64,000 nt of DNA from NCBI GenBank assembly GCA_023053545.1, contig JAKZAN010000051.1, positions 124,001-188,000 of the forward strand, given 5' to 3'. The position numbers and the translations under genes were made by a program. Below the pieces are notes generated by a model that was given only the letters and a program-made list of their open reading frames with translations, was not told where the DNA came from and did not search any database. This DNA is from Lepidurus packardi (Eukaryota > Arthropoda > Branchiopoda > Notostraca > Triopsidae). This document shows, in pieces, positions 48,494 to 62,400 of this stretch (position 1 is the first letter of the stretch; every line of letters begins with the position of its first letter).

Positions 48494-49684
48494 AGTCCGT
48501 AATTAATTCTTGAATTAATTCGTCCTGAATTAATTCAGTCCGTAAGGAACTAATTCAGTCCGTAAGGAATTAATTCAGTCCGTAAGGATTTAATTCAGTC
48601 CGTAAGGTATTAATTCAGTCCGTAAGGAATTAATTCAGTCCGTAAGGAATTAATTCAGTCCGTAAGGAATTAATTCAGTCCGTAAGGAATAAGTTCATTA
48701 CGTAAGGAATTAATTCAGTCCGTAATCGATAAATTCAGTCCGTAAGGAATTAATTCAGTCCGTAAGGAATAAGTTCAGTACGTAAGGAATTAATTCAGTC
48801 CGTAATGGATTAATTAAGTCCGTAATGAATTAATTAGTCCGTATAAAATTAATTCAGTCCGTAAGGAATTCATTCAGTCCGTAAGGAATTAATTCAGTAA
48901 GAAAGGAATTAATTCAGTCCCCAAGGAATTAATTCAGTCCCTAAGGAATTAATTCAGTCCCTAAGTAGTTAATTCAGTCCGTAAGGAATTAATTCAGTCC
49001 GTAAGGAATTAATTCAGTCCGTAACGAATTAATTCAGTCCGTAAGGAATTGATTCAGTCCGTAAGGAATTATTTCAGTCCGTAATTAATTAATTCATTCC
49101 TTACGGAATTAATTAAGTCCATAATGAATTAATTCAGTCCGTAAAGAATTAATTCAGTCCGTAAGGAATTAATATAATCCGTACGGAATTAATTCAGTCC
49201 GTAAGGAATTAATTCAGTCCGTAAGGAATTAATTCAGTCCGTAAGGAATTATTTCAGTCCGTAATTAATTCATTCATTCCTTACGGAATTAATTAAGTCC
49301 ATAAGGAATTAATTCAGTCCGTAAGGAATTAATTAAATCCGTACGGAATTAATTCAGACCGTAAGGAATTACCTTACGGACTGAAGGTCCGTAAGGATTT
49401 CATTCAGTCCGTAAGGTATTAATTCAGTCCGTAAGGAATTAATTCAGTCCGTAAGGAATTAATTCAGTCCGTAAGGAATAACTTCAGTACGTAAGGAAAT
49501 AATTCAGTCCGTAAGTAATTAATTCAGTCCGTATGAAATTAATTCAGTCCGTAAGGAATTAATTAAGGAATTAATTCAGACCGTAAGGAAATAATTCAGT
49601 CCGTAAGGAATTAATTCAGTTCGTAAGGAATTATTTCAGTACGTAAGGAAATAATTTAGTGCTTAAGTAATTAATTCAGTCCGT
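48481..49684 (-). repeat. Satellite block 4: inverted orientation (1.2 kb)
   Basis: Here the plus strand reads TTAATTCAGTCCGTAAGGAA, the reverse complement of the monomer everywhere else. From 49159 outward the block mirrors the forward block 47725-48480 variant by variant: the rare AATATAATCC, the CATTCATTCC cassette, CATTCAGTCCGTAAGGTATT and CAGTACGTAAGG all pair with forward partners in the right order. The mirror copy lacks about 210 bp at one place (near 49387). The inner part, 48481-49158, is also inverted satellite but has no partner directly beside it. Confidence 0.92.
49372..49396. repeat. Short hairpin at an internal join of the inverted block
   Basis: CCTTACGGAC, five bases, GTCCGTAAGG. 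It marks a one-half-monomer flip and sits where the mirror alignment to the forward block loses about 210 bp. Confidence 0.75.
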
Positions 49685-49739
49685 TAATTCATTAATTAAT
49701 TTAATGAATTTAATGAATTTAATGAATATTAAATTAATT
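49685..49739. repeat. AT-only junction at the second orientation switch
   Basis: Between the inverted block and the forward satellite lies a stretch almost free of G and C, including three direct copies of the 9-mer AATTTAATG (about 49699-49725). The satellite resumes in forward orientation with TTCATTATGGAC. Confidence 0.8.
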
Positions 49740-50340
49740 CATTATGGACTTAATTAATTCCGTAAGGAATGAATTAATTAATTACGGATTGAAATAATTC
49801 CTTACGGACTGAATCAATTCCTTACGGACTGAATTAATTCGTTACGGACTGAATTAATTCCTTACGGACTGAATTAATTCCTTACGGACTGAATTATTTC
49901 CTTACGGACTAAATTAATTCTTTAGGATTGATTGAATTCCGTTCTTACTGAATTAATTCCTTACGTACTGAATAAATTCCTTAATTAATTCCTTACGGAC
50001 TGAATTAATTCCTTAATTAATTCCTTACTTACTGAATTAATTCCTTACGGACTGAATTAACTACTTAGGGACTGAATTAATTCCTTAGGGACTGAATTAA
50101 TTCCTTGAGGACTGAATTAATTCCTTTCTTACTGAATGAATTCCTTACGGACTGAATTAATTTTATACGGACTAATTAATTCATTACGGACTTAATTAAT
50201 TCCTAACGGACTGAACAAATTCCTTACGGACTTAATTAATTCCTTACGGACTTAATAAATTACTTACGGACTTAATTAATTCCTTACGGACTTAATTAAT
50301 TCCTTACGGATTTAATTAATTCCTTACGGACTTAATTAAT

Positions 50341-50870
50341 TCCTTACGGACTTTATTAATTCCTTACGGACTGAACAAATTCCTTACGGACTGAATTAAT
50401 TCCTTACGGACTGAATTAATTCTTTACGGACTGGATTCATTCATTACGGACTGAATTAATTCCTTACGGACTTAATTAATTCCTTACGGACTGAACAAAT
50501 TCCTAACGGACTGAATTAATTCCTTACGGACTTAATTAATTCTTTACGGACTGAATTAATTCCTTACGGACTGAATTAATTGTTTACGGACTTAAATAAT
50601 TCCTTACGGACTTAATAAATTCCTTACGGACTGAATTAATTTCTTAAGGACTGAATTAATTCTTTACGTACTGAACTTATTCCTTACGGACTGAATTAAT
50701 TCCTTACGGACTGCATTTATTCCTTACGGACTGAATTAATACCTTACGGACTGAATTAAATCCTTACGGACAGAATTAATTCCTTACGAACTGAATTAAT
50801 TCCTTACGGACTGAATTACTTTCATACGGACTGAATAAATTCATTCCGGACTTAATTAATCGATTACGGA
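50341..50870 (+). repeat. Duplicated satellite segment (partner 54697-55270)
   Basis: The run ACTTTATTAATT, GGACTGAACAAATT, GGACTGGATTCATT, AATTGTTTACGG and TCATTCCGGACTT appears in this order here and 4356-4396 bp further right. The 40-bp change in offset is two additional monomers in the right copy near 54961-55000. Confidence 0.85.
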
Positions 50871-50889
50871 CTGAATTAATTCCTTACGG

Positions 50890-51860
50890 ACTGAATTAAT
50901 TCCTTACGGACTTAATTAATTCCTTACGGACTTAATTAATTCCTTACGGACTTAATTAATTCCTTATGGACTAAATTAAATCCTTACGGACTGAATTAAT
51001 TCATTACGGACTGAATTAATTCCTTACGGACTGAATTAATTCCTTACGGACCTAATTAATTCCTTACGGACGGAATTAATTATTTACGGACTTAATTAAT
51101 TCTTTACGTAATTAATTAATTCCTTACGGTCTGAATTAATTCCGTACGGACTGAATTAATTCATTACGGACTTAATTAAATCCTTACAGACTGAATTAAT
51201 TCCTTATGGACTTAACTAATTCCGTAAGGAATGAATTAATTAATTACGGACTGAATTAATTCCTTACGTAATGAACTTATTCCTTACGGACTGAATTAAT
51301 TCCTTACGGAATGAATTAATTCCTTACGGACAGAACTAATTCCTTACGGACTGAATTAATACCTTACGGACTGAATTAAATCCTTACGGACTGAATTAAT
51401 TCCTTACGGACTGAATTAGTTCCTTACAGACTGAACTAATTCCTTACGGACTGAATTAATTCCTTTCGGACTTAATTAATTCCTTACGTACTTAATTAAT
51501 TCCTTACGGTCTGAATTAATTCCGTACGGATTTTATTAATTCCTTACGGACTGAATTAATTCATTACGGACTTAATTAATCCATTACGGACTGAATTATT
51601 TCCTTACGAACTGAAGTTATTCCTTACGGACTGAATTAATTACTTACGGACTAAATTATTTCCTTACGTACTGAAATAATTCCTTATGGACTGAATTAAT
51701 TCCTTACGGATTGAATTAATTCCTTACGGACTGAATTAATTCCTTAATTAATTCCTTACGGACTGAATTAATTTCATACGGACTGAATTAATTACTTACG
51801 GACTGAATTATTTCCTTACGTACTGAAGTTATTCCTTACGGACTGAATTAATACCTTACG
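50890..51860 (+). repeat. Duplicated satellite segment of about 0.97 kb (partner 56427-57397)
   Basis: The rare order CCTTATGGACTAAATTAAA, GGACCTAATT, GGACGGAATTAATTATTT, CTTTACGTAATT recurs at a constant offset of 5537 bp. I noticed only one or so base differences (CAGAACTAATT against CTGAACTAATT). The copies diverge sharply after 51860 / 57397. Confidence 0.87.
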
Positions 51861-54696
51861 GACTGAATTAAATCCTTACGGACATAATTAATTCCTTACG
51901 AACTGAATTAATTCCTTACAGACTGAATTAATTCCTTACGTACTGAATTAATTCCTTACGGACTGAATTAATTCCTTACGGACTGAATTAATTCATTACG
52001 GACTTAATTAAATCCTTACAGACTGAATTAATTCCTTACGGACTGAATTAATTCCTTACGGACTGAATTAATTCCTTAATTAATTCCTTACGGACTGAAT
52101 TAATTCCTTACGGAGTGAATTAATTCCTTACGGACTGAATTAATTCCTTACGGATTGAATTAATTCCTTACGGACTGAATTAATTCCTTACGGACTGAAT
52201 TAATACCTTACGGACTGAATTAAATCCTTACGGACTGAATTAATTCCTTACGGACTGAATTAGTTCCTTACGGACTGAATTAATTCCTTACGGACTGAAT
52301 TAATTCCTTTCGGACTTAACTAATTCCGTAAGGAATGAATTAATTAATTACGGACTGAATTAATTCCTTACGGACTGAATTAATTCCTTACGGACTGAAT
52401 TAATTCCTTAATTAATTCCTTACGGACTGAATTAATTTCATACGGACTGAATTAATTCATTTCGGACTTAATTAATCGATTACGGACTGAATTAATTCCT
52501 TACGTAATGAACTTATTCCTTACGGACTGAATTAATTCCTTACGGACTGAATTAATTCCTTACGGACTGAACTAATTCCTTACGGACTGAATTAATACCT
52601 TACGGACTGAATTAAATCCTTACGGACTGAATTAATTCCTTACGGACTGAATTAGTTCCTTACAGACTGAACTAATTCCTTACGGACTGAATTAATTCCT
52701 TTCGGACTTAATTAATTCCTTACGTACTTAATTAATTCCTTACGGTCTGAATTAATTCCGTACGGATTTTATTAATTCCTTACGGACTGAATTAATTCAT
52801 TACGGACTTAATTAATCCATTACGGACTGAATTATTTCCTTACGAACTGAAGTTATTCCTTACGGACTGAATTAATTACTTACGGACTAAATTAATTCCT
52901 TACGTACTGAAATAATTCCTTATGGACTGAATTAATTCCTTACGGATTGAATTAATTCCTTACGGACTGAATTAATTCCTTAATTAATTCCTTACGGACT
53001 GAATTAATTTCATACGGACTGAATTAATTACTTACGGACTGAATTATTTCCTTACGTACTGAAGTTATTCCTTACGGACTGAATTAATACCTTACGGACT
53101 GAATTAAATCCTTACGGACATAATTAATTCCTTACGAACTGAATTAATTCCTTACGGACTGAATTAATTCCTTAATTAATTCCTTACGGACTGAATTAAT
53201 TCCTTACGGAGTGAATTAATTCCTTACGGACTGAATTAATTCCTTACGGACTGAATTAATTCCTTACGGACTGAATTAATTCCTTACGGACTGAATTAAT
53301 ACCTTACGGACTGAATTAAATCCTTACGGACTGAATTAATTCCTTACGGACTGAATTAGTTCCTTACGGACTGAATTAATTCCTTACGGACTGAATTAAT
53401 TCCTTTCGGACTTAACTAATTCCGTAAGGAATGAATTAATTAATTACGGACTGAATTAATTCCTTACGGACTGAATTAATTCCTTACGGACTGAATTAAT
53501 TCCTTAATTAATTCCTTACGGACTGAATTAATTTCATACGGACTGAATTAATTCATTTCGGACTTAATTAATCGATTACGGACTGAATTAATTCCTTACG
53601 TAATGAACTTATTCCTTACGGACTGAATTAATTCCTTACGGACTGAATTAATTCCTTACGGACTGAACTAATTCCTTACGGACTGAATTAATACCTTACG
53701 GACTGAATTAAATCCTTACGGACTGAATTAATTCCTTACGGACTGAATTAGTTCCTTACAGACTGAACTAATTCCTTACGGACTGAATTAATTCCTTTCG
53801 GACTTAATTAATTCCTTACGTACTTAATTAATTCCTTACGGTCTGAATTAATTCCGTACGGATTTTATTAATTCCTTACGGACTGAATTAATTCATTACG
53901 GACTTAATTAATCCATTACGGACTGAATTATTTCCTTACGAACTGAAGTTATTCCTTACGGACTGAATTAATTACTTACGGACTAAATTAATTCCTTACG
54001 TACTGAAATAATTCCTTATGGACTGAATTAATTCCTTACGGATTGAATTAATTCCTTACGGACTGAATTAATTCCTTAATTAATTCCTTACGGACTGAAT
54101 TAATTTCATACGGACTGAATTAATTACTTACGGACTGAATTATTTCCTTACGTACTGAAGTTATTCCTTACGGACTGAATTAATACCTTACGGACTGAAT
54201 TAAATCCTTACGGACATAATTAATTCCTTACGAACTGAATTAATTCCTTACAGACTGAATTAATTCCTTACGTACTGAATTAATTCCTTACGGACTGAAT
54301 TAATTCCTTACGGACTGAATTAATTCATTACGGACTTAATTAAATCCTTACAGACTGAATTAATTCCTTACGGACTGAATTAATTCCTTACGGACTGAAT
54401 TAATTCCTTAATTAATTCCTTACGGACTGAATTAATTCCTTACGGAGTGAATTAATTCCTTACGGACTGAATTAATACCTTACGGACTGAATTAATTCCT
54501 TACGGACTGAATTAATTCCTTACGGACTGAATTAATACCTTACGGACTGAATTAAATCCTTACGGACTGAATTAATTCCTTACGGACTGAATTAGTTCCT
54601 TACGGACTGAATTAATTCCTTACGGACTGAATTAATTCCTTTCGGACTTAATTAATTCCTTACGTACTTAATTAATTCCTTACGGTCTGAATTAAT

Positions 54697-55270
54697 TCCT
54701 TACGGACTTTATTAATTCCTTACGGACTGAACAAATTCCTTACGGACTGAATTAATTCCTTACGGACTGAATTAATTCTTTACGGACTGGATTCATTCAT
54801 TACGGACTGAATTAATTCCTTACGGACTTAATTAATTCCTTACGGACTGAACAAATTCCTAACGGACTGAATTAATTCCTTACGGACTTAATTAATTCTT
54901 TACGGACTGAATTAATTCCTTACGGACTGAATTAATTGTTTACGGACTTAAATAATTCCTTACGGACTTAATTAATTCCTTACGGACTGAACAAATTCCT
55001 TACGGACTTAATAAATTCCTTACGGACTGAATTAATTTCTTAAGGACTGAATTAATTCTTTACGTACTGAACTTATTCCTTACGGACTGAATTAATTCCT
55101 TACGGACTGCATTTATTCCTTACGGACTGAATTAATACCTTACGGACTGAATTAAATCCTTACGGACAGAATTAATTCCTTACGAACTGAATTAATTCCT
55201 TACGGACTGAATTACTTTCATACGGACTGAATAAATTCATTCCGGACTTAATTAATCGATTACGGACTGA
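54697..55270 (+). repeat. Duplicated satellite segment (partner 50341-50870)
   Basis: Right-hand copy of the GGACTGAACAAATT-rich segment, two monomers longer than its partner. Confidence 0.85.
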
Positions 55271-56426
55271 ATTAATTCCTTACGGACTGAATTAGTTCCT
55301 TAAGGACTGAATTAATTCCTTACGGACTGAATCAATTCCTTACGGTCTGAATTAATTCCTTACGGATTTTATTAATTCCTTACGGACTGAATTAATTCAT
55401 TACGGACATAATTAATCCATTACGGACTGAATTATTTCCTTACGAACTGAAGTTATTCCTTACGGACTGAATTAATTACTTACGGACTAAATTATTTCCT
55501 TACGTACTGAAATAATTCCTTACGAACTGAATTAATTCCTTACGGACTGAATTAATTCCTTACGGACTGAATTAATTCCTTAATTAATTCCTTACGGACT
55601 GAATTAATTTCATACGGACTGAATTAATTACTTACGGACTGAATTATTTCCTTACGTACTGAAGTTATTCCTTACGGACTGAATTAATTCCTTACGGACT
55701 GAATTAATTCCTTACGGACTGAATTAATACCTTACGGACTGAATTAATTCTTTACGTACTTAATTAATTCCTTACGGTCTGAATTAATTCCGTACGGATT
55801 TAATTAATTCCTTACGGACTGAATTATTTCCTTGCGGACTGAATTAATTCTTTAGGATTGATTGAATTCCGTTCTTACTGAATTAATTCCTTACGGACTG
55901 AATTAATTCCTTAATTAATTCCTTACGGACTGAATTAATTCCTTACGGACTGAATTATTACATTACGGACTGAATTAAATCCTTACGGACAGGATTAATT
56001 CCTTACGGACTGAATTAATTCCTTACGGACTTAATTAATTCCTTACGGACTGAATTAATTCCTTACGAACTGAATTAATTCCTTACGGACTGAATTATAT
56101 CCTTACGGACTTAATTAATCCATTACGGACTGAATTAATTCCTTACGTACTGAACTTATTCCTTACGGACTGAATTAATTCCTTACGGACTGAATTAATA
56201 CCTTACGGACTGAATTAAATCCTTACGGACAGAACTAATTCCTTACGGACTGAATTAATTCCTTACGGACTTAATTAATTCCTTACGGACTGAATTATTT
56301 CCTTACGGACTGAATTAATTCTTTAGGATTGATTGAATTCCATTTTTACTGAATTAATTCCTTACGGACTGAATTAATTCTTTAGGATTGATTGAATTCC
56401 ATTCTTACTGAATTAATTCCTTACGG

Positions 56427-57397
56427 ACTGAATTAATTCCTTACGGACTTAATTAATTCCTTACGGACTTAATTAATTCCTTACGGACTTAATTAATTCC
56501 TTATGGACTAAATTAAATCCTTACGGACTGAATTAATTCATTACGGACTGAATTAATTCCTTACGGACTGAATTAATTCCTTACGGACCTAATTAATTCC
56601 TTACGGACGGAATTAATTATTTACGGACTTAATTAATTCTTTACGTAATTAATTAATTCCTTACGGTCTGAATTAATTCCGTACGGACTGAATTAATTCA
56701 TTACGGACTTAATTAAATCCTTACAGACTGAATTAATTCCTTATGGACTTAACTAATTCCGTAAGGAATGAATTAATTAATTACGGACTGAATTAATTCC
56801 TTACGTAATGAACTTATTCCTTACGGACTGAATTAATTCCTTACGGAATGAATTAATTCCTTACGGACTGAACTAATTCCTTACGGACTGAATTAATACC
56901 TTACGGACTGAATTAAATCCTTACGGACTGAATTAATTCCTTACGGACTGAATTAGTTCCTTACAGACTGAACTAATTCCTTACGGACTGAATTAATTCC
57001 TTTCGGACTTAATTAATTCCTTACGTACTTAATTAATTCCTTACGGTCTGAATTAATTCCGTACGGATTTTATTAATTCCTTACGGACTGAATTAATTCA
57101 TTACGGACTTAATTAATCCATTACGGACTGAATTATTTCCTTACGAACTGAAGTTATTCCTTACGGACTGAATTAATTACTTACGGACTAAATTATTTCC
57201 TTACGTACTGAAATAATTCCTTATGGACTGAATTAATTCCTTACGGATTGAATTAATTCCTTACGGACTGAATTAATTCCTTAATTAATTCCTTACGGAC
57301 TGAATTAATTTCATACGGACTGAATTAATTACTTACGGACTGAATTATTTCCTTACGTACTGAAGTTATTCCTTACGGACTGAATTAATACCTTACG
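56427..57397 (+). repeat. Duplicated satellite segment (partner 50890-51860)
   Basis: Right-hand copy at offset 5537. It is preceded by two TTTAGGATTGATTGAATTCCAT-type monomers not seen at the other copy. Confidence 0.87.
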
Positions 57398-57599
57398 GAC
57401 TGAATTAATTCCTTACGGACTGAATTAATTCATTACGGACTTAATTAAATCCTTACAGACTGAATTAATTCCTTACGGACTGAATTAATTTCATACGGAC
57501 TGAATTAATTACTTACGGACTGAATTATTTCCTTACGTACTGAAGTTATTCCTTACGGACTGAATTAATACCTTACGGACTGAATTAAATCCTTACGGA

Positions 57600-60500
57600 C
57601 ATAATTAATTCCTTACGAACTGAATTAATTCCTTACAGACTGAATTAATTCCTTACGTACTGAATTAATTCCTTACGGACTGAATTAATTCCTTACGGAC
57701 TGAATTAATTCATTACGGACTTAATTAAATCCTTACAGACTGAATTAATTCCTTACGGACTGAATTAATTCCTTACGGACTGAATTAATTCCTTAATTAA
57801 TTCCTTACGGACTGAATTAATTCCTTACGGAGTGAATTAATTCCTTACGGACTGAATTAATTCCTTACGGACTGAATTAATTCCTTACGGACTGAATTAA
57901 TTCCTTACGGACTGAATTAATACCTTACGGACTGAATTAAATCCTTACGGACTGAATTAATTCCTTACGGACTGAATTAGTTCCTTACGGACTGAATTAA
58001 TTCCTTACGGACTGAATTAATTCCTTTCGGACTTAACTAATTCCGTAAGGAATGAATTAATTAATTACGGACTGAATTAATTCCTTACGGACTGAATTAA
58101 TTCCTTACGGACTGAATTAATTCCTTAATTAATTCCTTACGGACTGAATTAATTTCATACGGACTGAATTAATTCATTTCGGACTTAATTAATCGATTAC
58201 GGACTGAATTAATTCCTTACGTAATGAACTTATTCCTTACGGACTGAATTAATTCCTTACGGACTGAATTAAATCCTTACGGACTGAATTAATTCCTTAC
58301 GGACTGAATTAGTTCCTTTCGGACTTAATTAATTCCTTACGTACTTAATTAATTCCTTACGGTCTGAATTAATTCCGTACGGATTTTATTAATTCCTTAC
58401 GGACTGAATTAATTCATTACGGACTTAATTAATCCATTACGGACTGAATTATTTCCTTACGAACTGAAGTTATTCCTTACGGACTGAATTAATTACTTAC
58501 GGACTAAATTAATTCCTTACGTACTGAAATAATTCCTTATGGACTGAATTAATTCCTTACGGATTGAATTAATTCCTTACGGACTGAATTAATTCCTTAA
58601 TTAATTCCTTACGGACTGAATTAATTTCATACGGACTGAATTAATTACTTACGGACTGAATTATTTCCTTACGTACTGAAGTTATTCCTTACGGACTGAA
58701 TTAATACCTTACGGACTGAATTAAATCCTTACGGACATAATTAATTCCTTACGAACTGAATTAATTCCTTACAGACTGAATTAATTCCTTACGTACTGAA
58801 TTAATTCCTTACGGACTGAATTAATTCCTTACGGACTGAATTAATTCATTACGGACTTAATTAAATCCTTACAGACTGAATTAATTCCTTACGGACTGAA
58901 TTAATTCCTTACGGACTGAATTAATTCCTTAATTAATTCCTTACGGACTGAATTAATTCCTTACGGAGTGAATTAATTCCTTACGGACTGAATTAATACC
59001 TTACGGACTGAATTAATTCCTTACGGACTGAATTAATTCCTTACGGACTGAATTAATACCTTACGGACTGAATTAAATCCTTACGGACTGAATTAATTCC
59101 TTACGGACTGAATTAGTTCCTTACGGACTGAATTAATTCCTTACGGACTGAATTAATTCCTTTCGGACTTAATTAATTCCTTACGTACTTAATTAATTCC
59201 TTACGGTCTGAATTAATTCCGTACGGATTTTATTAATTCCTTACGGACTGAATTAATTCATTACGGACTGAATTAATCCATTACGGACTGAATTATTTCC
59301 TTACGAACTGAAGTTATTCCTTACGGACTGAATTAATTACTTACGGACTAAATTATTTCCTTACGTACTGAAATAATTCCTTATGGACTGAATTAATTCC
59401 TTACGGATTGAATTAATTCCTTACGGACTGAATTAATTCCTTAATTAATTCCTTACGGACTGAATTAATTTCATACGGACTGAATTAATTACTTACGGAC
59501 TGAATTATTTCCTTACGTACTGAAGTTATTCCTTACGGACTGAATTAATACCTTACGGACTGAATTAAATCCTTACGGACATAATTAATTCCTTACGAAC
59601 TGAATTAATTCCTTACAGACTGAATTAATTCCTTACGTACTGAATTAATTCCTTACGGACTGAATTAATTCCTTACGGACTGAATTAATTCATTACGGAC
59701 TTAATTAAATCCTTACAGACTGAATTAATTCCTTACGGACTGAATTAATTCCTTACGGACTGAATTAATTCCTTAATTAATTCCTTACGGACTGAATTAA
59801 TTCCTTACGGAGTGAATTAATTCCTTACGGACTGAATTAATTCCTTACGGACTGAATTAATTCCTTACGGACTGAATTAATTCCTTACGGACTGAATTAA
59901 TACCTTACGGACTGAATTAAATCCTTACGGACTGAATTAATTCCTTACGGACTGAATTAGTTCCTTACGGACTGAATTAATTCCTTACGGACTGAATTAA
60001 TTCCTTTCGGACTTAACTAATTCCGTAAGGAATGAATTAATTAATTACGGACTGAATTAATTCCTTACGGACTGAATTAATTCCTTACGGACTGAATTAA
60101 TTCCTTAATTAATTCCTTACGGACTGAATTAATTTCATACGGACTGAATTAATTCATTTCGGACTTAATTAATCGATTACGGACTGAATTAATTCCTTAC
60201 GTAATGAACTTATTCCTTACGGACTGAATTAATTCCTTACGGACTGAATTAATTCCTTACGGACTGAACTAATTCCTTACGGACTGAATTAATACCTTAC
60301 GGACTGAATTAAATCCTTACGGACTGAATTAATTCCTTACGGACTGAATTAGTTCCTTTCGGACTTAATTAATTCCTTACGTACTTAATTAATTCCTTAC
60401 GGTCTGAATTAATTCCGTACGGATTTTATTAATTCCTTACGGACTGAATTAATTCATTACGGACTTAATTAATCCATTACGGACTGAATTATTTCCTTAC

Positions 60501-62400
60501 GAACTGAAGTTATTCCTTACGGACTGAATTAATTACTTACGGACTAAATTAATTCCTTACGTACTGAAATAATTCCTTATGGACTGAATTAATTCCTTAC
60601 GGATTGAATTAATTCCTTACGGACTGAATTAATTCCTTAATTAATTCCTTACGGACTGAATTAATTTCATACGGACTGAATTAATTACTTACGGACTGAA
60701 TTATTTCCTTACGTACTGAAGTTATTCCTTACGGACTGAATTAATACCTTACGGACTGAATTAAATCCTTACGGACATAATTAATTCCTTACGAACTGAA
60801 TTAATTCCTTACAGACTGAATTAATTCCTTACGTACTGAATTAATTCCTTACGGACTGAATTAATTCCTTACGGACTGAATTAATTCATTACGGACTTAA
60901 TTAAATCCTTACAGACTGAATTAATTCCTTACGGACTGAATTAATTCCTTACGGACTGAATTAATTCCTTAATTAATTCCTTACGGACTGAATTAATTCC
61001 TTACGGAGTGAATTAATTCCTTACGGACTGAATTAATTCCTTACGGACTGAATTAATTCCTTACGGACTGAATTAATTCCTTACGGACTGAATTAATACC
61101 TTACGGACTGAATTAAATCCTTACGGACTGAATTAATTCCTTACGGACTGAATTAGTTCCTTACGGACTGAATTAATTCCTTACGGACTGAATTAATTCC
61201 TTTCGGACTTAACTAATTCCGTAAGGAATGAATTAATTAATTACGGACTGAATTAATTCCTTACGGACTGAATTAATTCCTTACGGACTGAATTAATTCC
61301 TTAATTAATTCCTTACGGACTGAATTAATTTCATACGGACTGAATTAATTCATTTCGGACTTAATTAATCGATTACGGACTGAATTAATTCCTTACGTAA
61401 TGAACTTATTCCTTACGGACTGAATTAATTCCTTACGGACTGAATTAATTCCTTACGGACTGAACTAATTCCTTACGGACTGAATTAATACCTTACGGAC
61501 TGAATTAAATCCTTACGGACTGAATTAATTCCTTACGGACTGAATTAGTTCCTTTCGGACTTAATTAATTCCTTACGTACTTAATTAATTCCTTACGGTC
61601 TGAATTAATTCCGTACGGATTTTATTAATTCCTTACGGACTGAATTAATTCATTACGGACTTAATTAATCCATTACGGACTGAATTATTTCCTTACGAAC
61701 TGAAGTTATTCCTTACGGACTGAATTAATTACTTACGGACTAAATTAATTCCTTACGTACTGAAATAATTCCTTATGGACTGAATTAATTCCTTACGGAT
61801 TGAATTAATTCCTTACGGACTGAATTAATTCCTTAATTAATTCCTTACGGACTGAATTAATTTCATACGGACTGAATTAATTACTTACGGACTGAATTAT
61901 TTCCTTACGTACTGAAGTTATTCCTTACGGACTGAATTAATACCTTACGGACTGAATTAAATCCTTACGGACATAATTAATTCCTTACGAACTGAATTAA
62001 TTCCTTACAGACTGAATTAATTCCTTACGTACTGAATTAATTCCTTACGGACTGAATTAATTCCTTACGGACTGAATTAATTCATTACGGACTTAATTAA
62101 ATCCTTACAGACTGAATTAATTCCTTACGGACTGAATTAATTCCTTACGGACTGAATTAATTCCTTAATTAATTCCTTACGGACTGAATTAATTCCTTAC
62201 GGAGTGAATTAATTCCTTACGGACTGAATTAATACCTTACGGACTGAATTAATTCCTTACGGACTGAATTAATTCCTTACGGACTGAATTAATACCTTAC
62301 GGACTGAATTAAATCCTTACGGACTGAATTAATTCCTTACGGACTGAATTAGTTCCTTACGGACTGAATTAATTCCTTACGGACTGAATTAATTCCTTTC
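57600..62400 (+). repeat. Alternating 1.2-kb and 0.84-kb higher-order modules
   Basis: The pair CCTTACGAAC / CCTTACAGAC recurs at about 57611, 58746, 59591, 60786 and 61983: steps of 1135, 845, 1195 and 1197 bp. TTTCGGACTTAATT marks at 58317, 59161, 60357, 61553 and 62397 give 844, 1196, 1196 and 844. Whole 60-base lines are identical at an offset of 1980 and later 2040, the change being a three-monomer insertion at about 60260-60320. Such identity over kilobases means very recent copying. Confidence 0.85.

Noticed and set aside
48481-49684. Inverted block as a separate satellite family
   Set aside because: Its reverse complement matches the same monomer and the same rare variants as the forward block next to it.
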